Positions 9,257 through 17,368 are shown, counted from the first letter of the stretch. The stretch: 64,000 nt of DNA from Candidatus Ideonella esbjergensis (GCA_016710065.1 JADJLP010000012.1:60250-124249); one strand, 5' to 3'. Numbers and translations: made by a program. Notes: generated by a model not told the origin, from the letters alone.

Positions 9257-10027
9257 ATGCCCGTCACCCTGTACAACCAGAACGGCCACAAATGCCTGAT
9301 GTTCACCGATATTGCGGCCGACGACCTGGGCGAAGCCGTGCAGTCAAACCAGTTTCTGGTGATTGACGAAACCACCGGCGCCATCATCGACCCCGGTGGC
9401 AACCTGGCCTACAGCGAGCTGTACCTGAACATGACGCGGCACTTTCCGCCGCACAAGCTTGAGGCCATCCTGGCCTCACATGCCGACCCTGACATCATTG
9501 CCTCGCTCGACCGCTGGACCACCTCCACCCAGGCCAAGGTCTATGTCTCCAAGGTCTGGGAGCGCTTTGTGCCCCACTTCTGCAAGCCCGGCAAGACCAC
9601 GGGTCGCATCGTGGGCATGGCCGACGCTGGCATGCGCATCCCCCTGGGGCGCAGCGAACTGTGGGCCCTGCCCGCACACTTTCTGCACGCCGAAGGCAAC
9701 TTCCAGTTCTACGACCCGGTCAGCCGCATCCTGTTCTCAGGCGACCTGGGTGTGTCCATCATTGGTGGCGAGAAGGCCAAGCAACCGGTGACCAAGCTGG
9801 CCACCGTGATGAGCGAGATGGAGCCCTTCCACCGTCGCTACATGAGCTCGAACAAGGTGCTGCGCCTGTGGGCTGACATGGTGAGCACGCTGCCCATCGA
9901 CATGATGGTGCCGGAGCATGGCGCACCTCTGATGGACGGTGCGGTGAAGGAGTTCATCGAGTGGGCCCGCAACCTCGAATGCGGCATCGACCTGGTAGGC
10001 CCTGACAACTACAAGGTGCCCGCCTGA
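9257..10027 (+). CDS. Oxygen-binding diiron (flavodiiron-like) beta-lactamase-fold protein
   Basis: A 256-residue protein with the metallo-beta-lactamase fold of flavodiiron proteins but without the flavodoxin domain. Likely iron ligands are His, Asp and Asp in SHADPDIIA (replacing the usual HxExDH, so the second His of that motif is Ile), His in LPAHFLHAEGNFQFYD, Asp in LFSGDLG and His in VPEHGAPL. Single-domain relatives (ODP type) bind oxygen reversibly or act with partner redox proteins, sometimes as sensors. It starts four bases after the miaA stop. Enzyme or sensor activity cannot be told apart from the sequence. Confidence 0.82.
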   Translation: MPVTLYNQNGHKCLMFTDIAADDLGEAVQSNQFLVIDETTGAIIDPGGNLAYSELYLNMTRHFPPHKLEAILASHADPDIIASLDRWTTSTQAKVYVSKVWERFVPHFCKPGKTTGRIVGMADAGMRIPLGRSELWALPAHFLHAEGNFQFYDPVSRILFSGDLGVSIIGGEKAKQPVTKLATVMSEMEPFHRRYMSSNKVLRLWADMVSTLPIDMMVPEHGAPLMDGAVKEFIEWARNLECGIDLVGPDNYKVPA

Positions 10028-10045
10028 AGGCGCTGGCCAGAGGGC

Positions 10046-10861
10046 TCAGGGCCGCGTGACGGGCGCGTTCTCGCCGTTGCTGTTGCGCGGCACGATGCTG
10101 GAGGTGCGCACGCAGTTGCGGCCCGCCTCCTTGGCGATCTTGAGCGCGGCTTCGCTCTCCTGGATCAGCGAATCCATCGCCGTCTGGCCCATGTGCACCT
10201 GGGCCACACCCACGCTCACCGTCACCACCACGTGCGCCTGCTCCCAGCGGAAGGGCGAGGCCGCCACCTGCTGGCGTATGCGCTCGGCCGCGTCCAGCGC
10301 GCCCAGCGGGTCGGTGTGCGAGAGAAACACCGCCAACTCGGCCCCACCAAAGCGGCCCAGCACGTCGGACTGGCGCAGCGTGGCGGAGACCCGCCGTGTC
10401 ACCTCCAGCAAGATGGCGTCGCCGCAGCGTATGCCCAGGTTGTCGTTGATGCGACGCAGGTGGTCGATGTCGATCAGCAGCATCGCGCCGTCATCGCCGT
10501 AACGCCGGCAACGCGACCACTCACGGTCGGCCACGCGCAGAAACTGGCGTCGGTTGTTCACGCCGGTGAGTTCGTCGTCCATCATCAGCGACTGCTTCTG
10601 CCGCGTGGATTCGGCCAGGGCCTTTGCCAGGTGCAGTGCCAGCACGCCCACCACCAAAGCCGGCAACAACGCCAGCACGCCGGCCAACAGGGCCGTGCCC
10701 CAACTGGCACCGTCCAGCAGCACCAGCAACGCCGCCACACCCACGGCCACCATCAGGGCCACCGCCGCCTGGAACATGCCCGCCGAGCCCAGCCCCACTC
10801 GGCTCACCAGCATGGCAAAGCGCTCTGCGCGGCGGGGGGGTTGTTCGACGCTGGTCACCAT
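10046..10861 (-). CDS. Membrane-anchored GGDEF protein with a degenerate active site
   Basis: A 271-residue protein with two predicted membrane helices (about residues 28-80) and a C-terminal GGDEF domain of diguanylate cyclases. The domain begins DDELTGVNNRRQF, and IDIDHLRRINDNLG holds the first metal-site Asp. The signature, however, reads RFGGAELAVFL: GGAEL instead of GGDEF, losing the acidic residue that coordinates metal and acts in catalysis. The protein is therefore probably inactive or very weak as a cyclase and could bind GTP or act by contact. The ATG at 10861 is chosen because upstream codons lack homology and a hydrophobic region follows soon after. Confidence 0.82.
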   Translation of the reverse strand: MVTSVEQPPRRAERFAMLVSRVGLGSAGMFQAAVALMVAVGVAALLVLLDGASWGTALLAGVLALLPALVVGVLALHLAKALAESTRQKQSLMMDDELTGVNNRRQFLRVADREWSRCRRYGDDGAMLLIDIDHLRRINDNLGIRCGDAILLEVTRRVSATLRQSDVLGRFGGAELAVFLSHTDPLGALDAAERIRQQVAASPFRWEQAHVVVTVSVGVAQVHMGQTAMDSLIQESEAALKIAKEAGRNCVRTSSIVPRNSNGENAPVTRP

Positions 10862-11032
10862 GGGGTCCGTGTGCAATGGGAGCAGCAATTCCAACACAAA
10901 AAGCCGCTCAACGTCTCGCCCGCAGCGGTTGCTGCAGCGTGACAAATCCCCCACGGGGCACAGCCGCTCGTGCGTGCCCGCAGCGACGGCCTGCTGGCTT
11001 GCTGCAACTGTGCTGGCCTTCGGGTGCGACCG

Positions 11033-11061
11033 TTGACGCGGCTTTGCCACAGGACTAAAGT
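11033..11061 (+). promoter_or_regulatory. Sigma-70-type promoter of the SPFH operon
   Basis: TTGACG at 11033-11038 and TAAAGT at 11056-11061 are separated by exactly 17 bases and lie about 30 bases before the SPFH start codon. Both boxes are close to consensus for the housekeeping sigma factor. The -10 box overlaps the palindrome at 11057-11072. Confidence 0.7.
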
Positions 11062-11072
11062 GATATCACTTT
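11057..11072. promoter_or_regulatory. 16-bp perfect palindrome over the -10 box, candidate operator
   Basis: AAAGTGATATCACTTT is a perfect inverted repeat centred between 11064 and 11065. It covers most of the -10 hexamer and the expected transcription start, where a bound repressor would block RNA polymerase. The operon it leads encodes a ribbon-helix-helix protein as its last gene, the obvious candidate to bind it; that link is inference. Confidence 0.6.
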
Positions 11073-11091
11073 GATTTCAACGGGAGACCCC

Positions 11092-11988
11092 ATGGCAAGG
11101 CAAATCCGCGAAGAGCGCCCTTATGCGTCGGCCAATGGCTACAACATGGTCGCCGTCGGCTGCATGTTGATCTTGCTGGGCGTGTTGTTGCTGTGGCGCA
11201 TGGCCTTGCCGGGGCTGGGCGGCCTGCTCATCAGCGTGGCCCTGATCGTGTCGGGCGCCGTGGTGCTGGCCGGCCTGTACATGTTGCAGCCCAACACCGC
11301 CGCGATCCTGAGCCTTTTCGGCGCCTACCGTGGCACCGACCGCTCCGAGGGCCTGCGCTGGGCCAACCCGCTGCTGGTCAAACGCACGCTCTCGCTGCGC
11401 GCGCGCAACCTCAACATGCCCACGCTGAAGGTCAACGACAAGCGCGGTAACCCAGTGGAGATCGCTGCCGCCGTGGTCTGGCAGGTGGACGACACGGCAC
11501 AGGCCGTCTACGAGGTGGACGACTACGAGCGCTACGTGGGCGTGCAGGCCGAAACTGCGCTGCGCCACATGGCATCGCGCTACGCCTACGACAGTGGCGA
11601 CGCCGAGGCGATGGGCGCCGCCGCCGAGCCAACGCTGCGCGGCAGCATCGACGAAGTGGGCCAGGCCTTGATGGCCGAGTTGCAGGAGCGGTTTGCCGCC
11701 GCCGGCGTAGAGGTGCGCGACGCCAAGCTCACCCACCTCGCCTATGCACCCGAGATCGCCCAGGTGATGCTGCGCCGCCAGCAGGCCGAAGCCATCATCA
11801 GCGCGCGCAGCAAGATCGTCCTGGGTGCGGTGACCATGGTCGAGAGTGCACTCAAGGGTCTGTCCGAGCGGTCCATCGTGGAACTGGACGACGAGCGCAA
11901 GGCGGCCATGGTGAGCAACCTGCTGGTGGTGCTGTGCTCGGACAAGGACGCCCAGCCCATCATCAACACTGGCACGCTGTACAACTGA
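11092..11988 (+). CDS. SPFH (band 7/stomatin-like) domain membrane protein
   Basis: A 298-residue protein. Two hydrophobic helices (about residues 18-65) are followed by an SPFH/band-7 domain (about 75-250) with the typical RARNLNMPTLKVNDKRGNPV and AAAVVWQVDDTAQAVYEVDD strands, and an assembly region with RQQAEAIISARSKIVLGAV. Family proteins form ring-like membrane scaffolds that organise lipids or hold proteases. GGGAG lies six bases before the ATG. It leads a tight operon (gaps of 9, 13 and 16 bases) with a small membrane protein, a DUF1648 protein and a ribbon-helix-helix regulator. No protease gene accompanies it, unlike the NfeD/HflC arrangements. Confidence 0.88.
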   Translation: MARQIREERPYASANGYNMVAVGCMLILLGVLLLWRMALPGLGGLLISVALIVSGAVVLAGLYMLQPNTAAILSLFGAYRGTDRSEGLRWANPLLVKRTLSLRARNLNMPTLKVNDKRGNPVEIAAAVVWQVDDTAQAVYEVDDYERYVGVQAETALRHMASRYAYDSGDAEAMGAAAEPTLRGSIDEVGQALMAELQERFAAAGVEVRDAKLTHLAYAPEIAQVMLRRQQAEAIISARSKIVLGAVTMVESALKGLSERSIVELDDERKAAMVSNLLVVLCSDKDAQPIINTGTLYN

Positions 11989-11997
11989 GGGGCCGTC

Positions 11998-12309
11998 ATG
12001 CCCTATCTTGGCTTGCGCATTTTGACAGCCGTGCTGGCCCTTGGCGCTCTGGCGCTCTGGGTGGCCCATCAGCTTGCACCACAACTGTCGGTAGCAGACG
12101 CTTTGGGGTGGGCTGCGGTTTGGACCGTGTCCGTGGCCCTGGTCGTGGCCCTGCTGGCCTGGGCCTTGGGCAGCATGGGTCAGTGGCTGCTGCGCCATGG
12201 CGCCCGCGATTCCGCATGGCTGTGGTTCCGTGCCGACCCGCCTGGCCTGCAGCAGCCACCACGCGACCGCAGGCTGAGCGAGAACAAGCACTCGTCCACG
12301 CAACCCTGA
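11998..12309 (+). CDS. Small two-helix membrane protein, unknown function
   Basis: A 103-residue protein I do not recognise. Two strongly hydrophobic segments (about residues 5-24 and 38-62) are joined by a short loop, and the last 35 residues are polar with RRLSENKHSSTQP at the end. It follows the SPFH gene by 9 bases and precedes the DUF1648 gene by 13, so it is very probably translated as part of that operon and may be a partner of the SPFH scaffold. No signal peptide or catalytic motif is visible. Confidence 0.7.
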   Translation: MPYLGLRILTAVLALGALALWVAHQLAPQLSVADALGWAAVWTVSVALVVALLAWALGSMGQWLLRHGARDSAWLWFRADPPGLQQPPRDRRLSENKHSSTQP

Positions 12310-12322
12310 CGCGAGACACACC

Positions 12323-12823
12323 ATGAATCGCCGTCTGATCGACGCCCTGGTGCTGCTGTTGCTGGTTTCGCCCCTGTTGCTGCTGTGGGTAACGGCGCAG
12401 TCGCTTCCCGACCCATTGGCATCGCATTTCAATGCTGCTGGCCAGGTTGAAGGGCACGCATCTCGGGGCGAGTTCTTGTGGGTGATGTCCATGGTTCTGG
12501 CCCTGCCTCTGCTTCTGGGCACGGCTTTGCCTGCGCTGATTCAGCGCCTGCCCACCAGCCTGATCGACCTGCCCAACAAAGACCATTGGGTGTCGCCCGA
12601 GCGCGAGCCCGCCACGCGAGCCTTTCTGTGCACCTGGTTCAAATTGTTCGCCTTGGCCCTGGCGGCCTTTCTGACCTCGGTTTACGCGTTGACCCTCCAG
12701 GCGCAGGCGCTTCAACCACCGGCATTGAACTCAAGCGTGATGCACACCGCGTTGTTGAGCTTTGGAGTTGTCACGGCCGGGCTGACTGTCTGGCTGCTGC
12801 TTCACTTCGGTCGCCGCCGATAG
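12323..12823 (+). CDS. DUF1648 domain membrane protein
   Basis: A 166-residue membrane protein with four hydrophobic segments. After the first helix comes PDPLASHFNAAGQVEGHAS, the hallmark of DUF1648, a domain also present in SdpI-type immunity proteins and other small membrane proteins of unknown function. The segment NKDHWVSPEREPATRAFL after the second helix is also characteristic of this group. It is the third gene of the SPFH operon. A role in membrane protection or immunity is possible by family analogy but is not shown here. Confidence 0.82.
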   Translation: MNRRLIDALVLLLLVSPLLLLWVTAQSLPDPLASHFNAAGQVEGHASRGEFLWVMSMVLALPLLLGTALPALIQRLPTSLIDLPNKDHWVSPEREPATRAFLCTWFKLFALALAAFLTSVYALTLQAQALQPPALNSSVMHTALLSFGVVTAGLTVWLLLHFGRRR

Positions 12824-12839
12824 CCCCACACCCAGAGCC

Positions 12840-13043
12840 ATGGCCAGCCCCGGCAAGAAAAGCTACCCCCTGCGCATCGACCCCGAACTGTGGGCCGAGA
12901 TCGAGCGCATGGCGGCGCAGGAGCTACGCAGCGCCAATGCCCAGGTGGAGTACCTGCTGCGCGAAGCCTTGGCCAAGCGAGGGCGGCCCGTCGGCAACAC
13001 CAGCGCCAAGGCCACTCCGGGCCAAAAGAACAACACTGATTGA
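12840..13043 (+). CDS. Arc-type ribbon-helix-helix DNA-binding protein
   Basis: A 67-residue protein with the ribbon-helix-helix pattern of Arc/MetJ regulators: beta strand KKSYPLRIDPELWAEIERM, helix and turn QELRSANAQVEYLLREALAK, and a basic tail. Such proteins dimerise and read palindromic operators through the paired strand. It is the last gene of the SPFH operon, starting 16 bases after DUF1648, with no toxin-like partner beside it. The simplest reading is an autoregulator acting at the palindrome 11057-11072; this is inference from layout. Confidence 0.8.
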   Translation: MASPGKKSYPLRIDPELWAEIERMAAQELRSANAQVEYLLREALAKRGRPVGNTSAKATPGQKNNTD

Positions 13044-13171
13044 GACGAGCTGCAACCAGAGGCGAGTCGCAGCTGCTGAGCGGTCAGCTTCGGCGCAGTG
13101 CCCTGATTCCCGCGAGCAGCCTGCCCCCTGGGCAGGTGCGCTGACGAGCCTGTCGTCGCTCCCTAAAGCTG

Positions 13172-13188
13172 ACCGGCTGAAAGCCGGT
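13172..13188. repeat. Perfect 7-bp stem with a GAA loop downstream of the SPFH operon
   Basis: ACCGGCT-GAA-AGCCGGT forms a very stable hairpin about 130 bases after the ribbon-helix-helix gene. No run of T follows, so it is not a canonical rho-independent terminator; it could stabilise the 3' end of the transcript. Confidence 0.5.
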
Positions 13189-13286
13189 GGCTTGAACCTT
13201 GTGATGGACAAGGCATCATGGCGGCCCTGGCGGGGCTTGCCATGCGTCAAGCCCACCGCCCCCACAGCCTGTCAGGATGGCAAACC

Positions 13287-14084
13287 ATGTCGAATCGAAT
13301 GGCCGAGAAGGCCTTGCAGGAATCTCGCAGCTTCGGCGTGCGCCAGGTGCCCACCTTGCGCCCCCTGGGCTGGCTGGCCCGGGGCTGGGCTGACCTGATG
13401 AAATGCCCGGTACCCGGTCTGCTGCATGGCCTGGCGCTTGCGGTGTTTGGTGGTGCCCTGTTCGTGGCCGCGCGCGATCACTTCTGGCTGCTGGCAGGCG
13501 CCTTCTCGGGCTTTCTGCTGGTGGCGCCCATCCTGGCCACGGGCCTGTATGCCGTGAGCCGAGCGCTGGAGCGCGGTGAGCCTGCCAACCTGGGTACCGC
13601 ACTGGCGGCCTGGAAACCCAACGACCGTCGCCTCGTCACCTTCGGCCTGTTGCTGATGCTGGCCGGCACGGGCTGGGTGCTGACCTCGGCCTCGCTGATC
13701 ACCAGCATGGGCCATGGCCTGATCCACTCGCCCGTCGATTTCCTGAGGCACGTGGTGCTGGCCAAGGAAGGCCATCTGTTCGAGATCTGGTTGGCGCTGG
13801 GCGCCGTGCTGGCCGCGCCTGTGTTCGCATCCACCGTGGTCGCCCTGCCCCTGCTTCTCGACCGCCAGGTGAGCGTGCTGGCGGCCGTGTTCATCAGTTG
13901 GCGCACGGTGCTGGAGCAGCCCGCTGCCATGGCCCTGTGGGCTGGCTTGCTGCTGGGGCTCACCGGCCTGGGCATGCTCACCGTCATGCTGGGCCTGGTG
14001 GTGGCCCTACCGGTGCTCTCACACGCCAGTTGGCACGCCTACCGCGACCTGGTGGACACATCCCGCTTGCCGGAGCGCAGCTGA
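13287..14084 (+). CDS. DUF2189 family integral membrane protein
   Basis: A 265-residue membrane protein with about six hydrophobic helices. Conserved features of this uncharacterised family are the polar N-terminus with VRQVPTLRPLGWLARGWADL, LLVAPILATGLYAVSRALERGE near residue 80, and the late SWRTVLEQPAAMALWAG and SHASWHAYRDLVD segments. Proteins of this family often sit near respiratory genes in Proteobacteria, but their job is unknown. Its stop overlaps the next start by one base, so it leads a three-gene set of membrane proteins. Confidence 0.83.
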   Translation: MSNRMAEKALQESRSFGVRQVPTLRPLGWLARGWADLMKCPVPGLLHGLALAVFGGALFVAARDHFWLLAGAFSGFLLVAPILATGLYAVSRALERGEPANLGTALAAWKPNDRRLVTFGLLLMLAGTGWVLTSASLITSMGHGLIHSPVDFLRHVVLAKEGHLFEIWLALGAVLAAPVFASTVVALPLLLDRQVSVLAAVFISWRTVLEQPAAMALWAGLLLGLTGLGMLTVMLGLVVALPVLSHASWHAYRDLVDTSRLPERS

Positions 14085-14302
14085 TGTTTGGCTACACCGA
14101 AGAGCAAATTGCGTGGTTCGGCCTGAGCTTCGGCGTCACGGCCTTCATGCTGTACATGGTGTTCATCATCATCCAACTGGCGCGGGAATCGAAGGCTGGC
14201 AAGTTCGGCACCTTCGTGCTGTTCCTGGGTCTGGGCGTGGGCCTGCTCGGCTTCGCCGCCAAGGGCCTGATCAAGTTCTTCATGGCGGGTATCGTGGAGT
14301 GA
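14084..14302 (+). CDS. DUF2788 family small membrane protein
   Basis: A 72-residue protein with two predicted helices and a basic loop, RESKAGKFGT, between them; start MFGYTEEQIAWFGLSFGV. The size and order match DUF2788, a small uncharacterised family in Beta- and Gammaproteobacteria. Its ATG overlaps the stop of the DUF2189 gene and its stop overlaps the GTG of the YitT gene, which points to translational coupling of all three. Confidence 0.78.
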   Translation: MFGYTEEQIAWFGLSFGVTAFMLYMVFIIIQLARESKAGKFGTFVLFLGLGVGLLGFAAKGLIKFFMAGIVE

Positions 14303-14922
14303 ACCCCGAAGCCGTCACCGAGCCCGGCGTTCTGCGTCACTCGCTCTTCGACGACGCGCAGGCACTCGTCACCGGCACCTTGTTCGTGGGCCTGGGCTTG
14401 CTGCTGTTCCGCCAGGCCGGCTTGGTTACCGGCGGCACCGTGGGCATCGCCTTTCTGGCGCACTACGCCACCGGCTGGCCATTTGGTGCGCTGCTGTTCG
14501 TGGTGAACCTGCCCTTCTACGCACTGGCCTGGCGCCGCATGGGCGCACGCTTCACGCTCAAGACGCTGGCCGCCGTGACACTGCTCTCGTTCCTGAGCGA
14601 GGCGATGCCGCATTGGCTGGCGCTGCAATCGGTGGCGCCCTGGTTCGCCGCCATCGGTGGCGGCCTGCTTGTGGGGGCGGGTTTCATCATCCTGTTCCGC
14701 CACCGTGCCAGCCTGGGCGGCCTGAATGTCTTGGTGCTGTGGCTGCAAGAGCGCTTTGGCTGGCGAGCCGGTGCGGTGCAAATGGGCATCGATGGGCTGA
14801 TCCTGCTTTCAGCCTGGCCGTGGATCGACGCCCCGCGTCTGGCGCTGTCGGTGTTGGCCGCTGCGGCCATGAACTTCGCCCTGGCCGTGAACCACAAACC
14901 CGGCCGCTACATGGCGTTCTGA
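14299..14922 (+). CDS. YitT family membrane protein
   Basis: A 207-residue membrane protein of the YitT (DUF161) type with five to six helices. Visible marks are LVTGTLFVGLGLLLFRQAGL, then GGTVGIAFLAHYATG, and the loop FRHRASLGGLNVLVLWLQER, which matches the family's glycine-rich segment. The start is GTG, inside the stop codon of the previous gene. The family is thought to be transport-related in some bacteria, but no substrate is established. It ends 15 bases from the convergent oxygenase gene. Confidence 0.85.
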   Translation: MNPEAVTEPGVLRHSLFDDAQALVTGTLFVGLGLLLFRQAGLVTGGTVGIAFLAHYATGWPFGALLFVVNLPFYALAWRRMGARFTLKTLAAVTLLSFLSEAMPHWLALQSVAPWFAAIGGGLLVGAGFIILFRHRASLGGLNVLVLWLQERFGWRAGAVQMGIDGLILLSAWPWIDAPRLALSVLAAAAMNFALAVNHKPGRYMAF

Positions 14923-14937
14923 GCTGCCCAGGCCCCG

Positions 14938-15813
14938 TCACTCAAAAGGCCGCTCGCGCAGCCACTTGGTGGCGACCCATTTTTCGCCGGCCAGCACCGG
15001 CGCGCCGCCATGCAGCGTGCGGGTGCTGGGGTGGGGTCGGTTGTAGCTGAAGAACACGGCGTTGCCCTTGATGGGTGCCATCTCCAGGCCCAGTTCAGGG
15101 AAGGTGGTGCCCCCGCCCTGCTCGGGCGTGTTCAGGTACATCACCACGGTGCCCACACGCTGCCCGCCCACCGCAACGATGCTGGGCGTGCCGGGCTGGG
15201 CGGGGTCGAAATAGTCGTGGTGCGGGCGGTACTCGGCACCCGGTCTGTAGTGCAGCACCTGCAGACCCTCACCGTTGACCTCGGGCCAGTTCACCAGAGC
15301 CGCGATGCGTTTCTCGATGCGCTCGCACAGCGGCAACTCGGCACGGCCGAAGAACATGCCGTCGCTGGTGCGGGCCTCGTTCACTTCGTTGCCACCGGTG
15401 ACGTGCACGACAGTCTCCGAGCGCGCCATGCGCGGCTGGGCCAATGCCACCAGTTCGTCGCACTCCTGGTGCGAAAGAAAGTTACCGAACACCACCACCC
15501 GGGGCAGCACCAGGCTCATCAACACCTGCACCTCACGGTCACCCGCCCAAAGGGCGCTGGGCGAAGCCTTCAGGTCGGGCTCTGGCACGGGGGTGGCAGC
15601 TGGAAGCCCGTCCGCACTGGCCGCAGCCTGATCCGCCAGCCGGTGCGCATGGCCCTGCTCCAGCGCCTTGAGCCCCACGGCATCCTGCCAGCCGCTGCTG
15701 CGCATGGCGGCCAGCACGTCGTCGGGCCGGCAACCGGCCTGCAACTGCGAAGCCACCCAGGACAGCAGTTCAGGCGACGGCGTCTGTGGCTGGGCGAATT
15801 GGGCCTTGCTCAT
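14938..15813 (-). CDS. 2-oxoglutarate/Fe(II) oxygenase, prolyl 4-hydroxylase type
   Basis: A 291-residue protein whose C-terminal two thirds form a prolyl 4-hydroxylase-like double-stranded beta helix. The iron site is His198 and Asp200 in RPHHDYFD plus His268 in TRTLHGGAPV, and Lys278 in GEKWVATKW would bind 2-oxoglutarate. TSDGMFF and GGGTTFPEL are also typical. The first 90 residues form a helical region with CRPDDVLAAMRSSGW repeats, seen in other bacterial members. The substrate is unknown; bacterial relatives hydroxylate prolines of elongation factors or other proteins. Confidence 0.88.
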   Translation of the reverse strand: MSKAQFAQPQTPSPELLSWVASQLQAGCRPDDVLAAMRSSGWQDAVGLKALEQGHAHRLADQAAASADGLPAATPVPEPDLKASPSALWAGDREVQVLMSLVLPRVVVFGNFLSHQECDELVALAQPRMARSETVVHVTGGNEVNEARTSDGMFFGRAELPLCERIEKRIAALVNWPEVNGEGLQVLHYRPGAEYRPHHDYFDPAQPGTPSIVAVGGQRVGTVVMYLNTPEQGGGTTFPELGLEMAPIKGNAVFFSYNRPHPSTRTLHGGAPVLAGEKWVATKWLRERPFE

Positions 15814-15851
15814 CGTTCACTCTGCTCACCAATGGGACTGGCCTGATTTTG

Positions 15852-16643
15852 TCAGCCCTGGCCGCGTCGGCGAAACACCAACCGGTCGGGTGCGGATTCG
15901 GCCTTGTCGAAGGCATAGCCCTCGCTGTCAAAGGCCACCAAATCTTGCGGCCGGGTGATGCGCCGCTGGATGGCGAACCGCGCCATCAAACCGCGTGCCC
16001 GCTTGGCATGAAAGCTGATGACCTTCCACTGCCCGCCATGCCAGTCCTCGAAGTGGCAATCGACCCAGCGGGCTCGCAAGACCTTGCGCTTGGCCGCCCG
16101 CGAATACTCCTGCGAGGCCAGGTTGACGACCACCGGCGCCTTGTCGCGTGCCTGGCGGGCATTGAAGTGTTCGGCCAGGGTGTCGCCCCAGTAGCCGTAG
16201 AGGTCGGCGGCTGTGGCGGTGGCCAGGCGGGTGCCCATTTCCAGCCGGTAGGGCTGCAGGCGATCGAGCGGGCGCAGCACGCCATACAGCCCCGAGAGGA
16301 TGGCCACATGCTGCTGGGCCCAGGCGAGGTCGGCCTTGCCAAGCGTGGCGGCTTGCAGGCCTTCGTACACATCGCCATTAAAGGCCAGTGCGGCAGGCTT
16401 GCTGTTGTGGGCGGTAAAACGTGTGGACCAGGTGGCGTAGCGCGCCACATTGAGTTGAGCCAGCGTGTCCGACAGGCTCATCAGCGTGGCAATCTGCGCG
16501 GGTGTCTTCTGGCGCAGCACGGTGATCAACTCGGCCGCGGGGGCGACGAACTCGGGCCGCGTCGCCATGGCGGCAATGTCCTCGGCCACGGGGGTTCCGT
16601 AGTCCAGCGACTTGGCGGGCGAGAGCAGGTAGAGCAGCGGCAT
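15852..16643 (-). CDS. yaaA: Peroxide stress protein YaaA
   Basis: A 263-residue cytoplasmic protein, full length for the family. It starts MPLLYLLSPAKSLDY and contains HNSKPAALAFNGDVYEGL, LYGVLRPLDRLQPYRLEMGT and, near the end, SFHAKRARGLMARF, all conserved in YaaA. In E. coli YaaA lowers free iron under hydrogen peroxide stress. Its ATG overlaps the stop of the upstream esterase gene by one base, so the two are cotranscribed. Confidence 0.94.
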   Translation of the reverse strand: MPLLYLLSPAKSLDYGTPVAEDIAAMATRPEFVAPAAELITVLRQKTPAQIATLMSLSDTLAQLNVARYATWSTRFTAHNSKPAALAFNGDVYEGLQAATLGKADLAWAQQHVAILSGLYGVLRPLDRLQPYRLEMGTRLATATAADLYGYWGDTLAEHFNARQARDKAPVVVNLASQEYSRAAKRKVLRARWVDCHFEDWHGGQWKVISFHAKRARGLMARFAIQRRITRPQDLVAFDSEGYAFDKAESAPDRLVFRRRGQG

Positions 16644-17368
16644 CAGTCGTTGATCTCGTCGTCTTCGCCGCCGCGTGGCAGGCGCTCACCCAAGCCGGGC
16701 ACCTGGCCCAGGGCCGCCGCCCAGGTGCGCTGGGGAATGTGGTTGCGCAGCCGGAACACCGCGCGTTGCAACAGAGCCGCGTTGATCTCGTGGCCCAGGC
16801 CCTCGGCGATGTCGATGGTGGCATCGCCATGCAGATCGGCCAGGCGCTGGATGGCATCGCGCGAATGCTGGGCTGGCACCACCTCGTCAGCACCGCCGTG
16901 GAAGAAATGCAGGGTGGTGTGCTCGGGAGCGTGCGTGGGCAGCTCGGCATAGCGCCCGGCGAAGGCCAGCACGCGGCCGGCAATGCCATCGTGCGCTTGT
17001 GCCAGCGCCAGCGACATGATGGCGCCCTGCGAGAAACCCACCAGGGCTGTGGCGGCAGGGCCGAGTTCCAGGTCCTGTTGCACCTGTTGCACCCAGGCCG
17101 CGAGTGGCGGCAAGGCTGCGGCAATGCGTGCGGCCCGGTTGGCCTCGGTCACGCCCAGGCGTGAGAACCACTGGCGCGCACGGCCCGATGGGTCTCCATC
17201 CAGTGGCTCAAAGCCGTCGGGCGCCACGATGGCTGCCTGCGGAAACTCGCGCCGCAGCCAGTCGGCCAGCGGCTGCATGCCGGCGCCATTGGCTCCCACG
17301 CCGTGCAGCAGCAGCATCAGTTGTTCGGGCCGGCCAGTCGGCGGCAACCATTGAAGGATATGGCTCAT
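16643..17368 (-). CDS. Alpha/beta-hydrolase esterase, YpfH/carboxylesterase type
   Basis: A 241-residue serine hydrolase of the phospholipase/carboxylesterase group. It shows the oxyanion region MLLLHGVGANGAGMQPLADW, the nucleophile elbow LVGFSQGAIMSLALA, an acid in FHGGADEVVPAQHSRDAI and the catalytic His in GLGHEINAAL. No signal peptide is present. It is translationally coupled to yaaA downstream. The physiological substrate is unknown; relatives cleave short acyl esters. Confidence 0.87.
   Translation of the reverse strand: MSHILQWLPPTGRPEQLMLLLHGVGANGAGMQPLADWLRREFPQAAIVAPDGFEPLDGDPSGRARQWFSRLGVTEANRAARIAAALPPLAAWVQQVQQDLELGPAATALVGFSQGAIMSLALAQAHDGIAGRVLAFAGRYAELPTHAPEHTTLHFFHGGADEVVPAQHSRDAIQRLADLHGDATIDIAEGLGHEINAALLQRAVFRLRNHIPQRTWAAALGQVPGLGERLPRGGEDDEIND

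Noticed and set aside
12840..13043. Antitoxin of a toxin-antitoxin pair
   Set aside because: The ribbon-helix-helix protein has no small toxin-like partner; the neighbours are membrane proteins and an intergenic stretch.
13172..13188. Terminator for the SPFH operon
   Set aside because: The hairpin is strong but no T run follows, so it is listed only as a hairpin.
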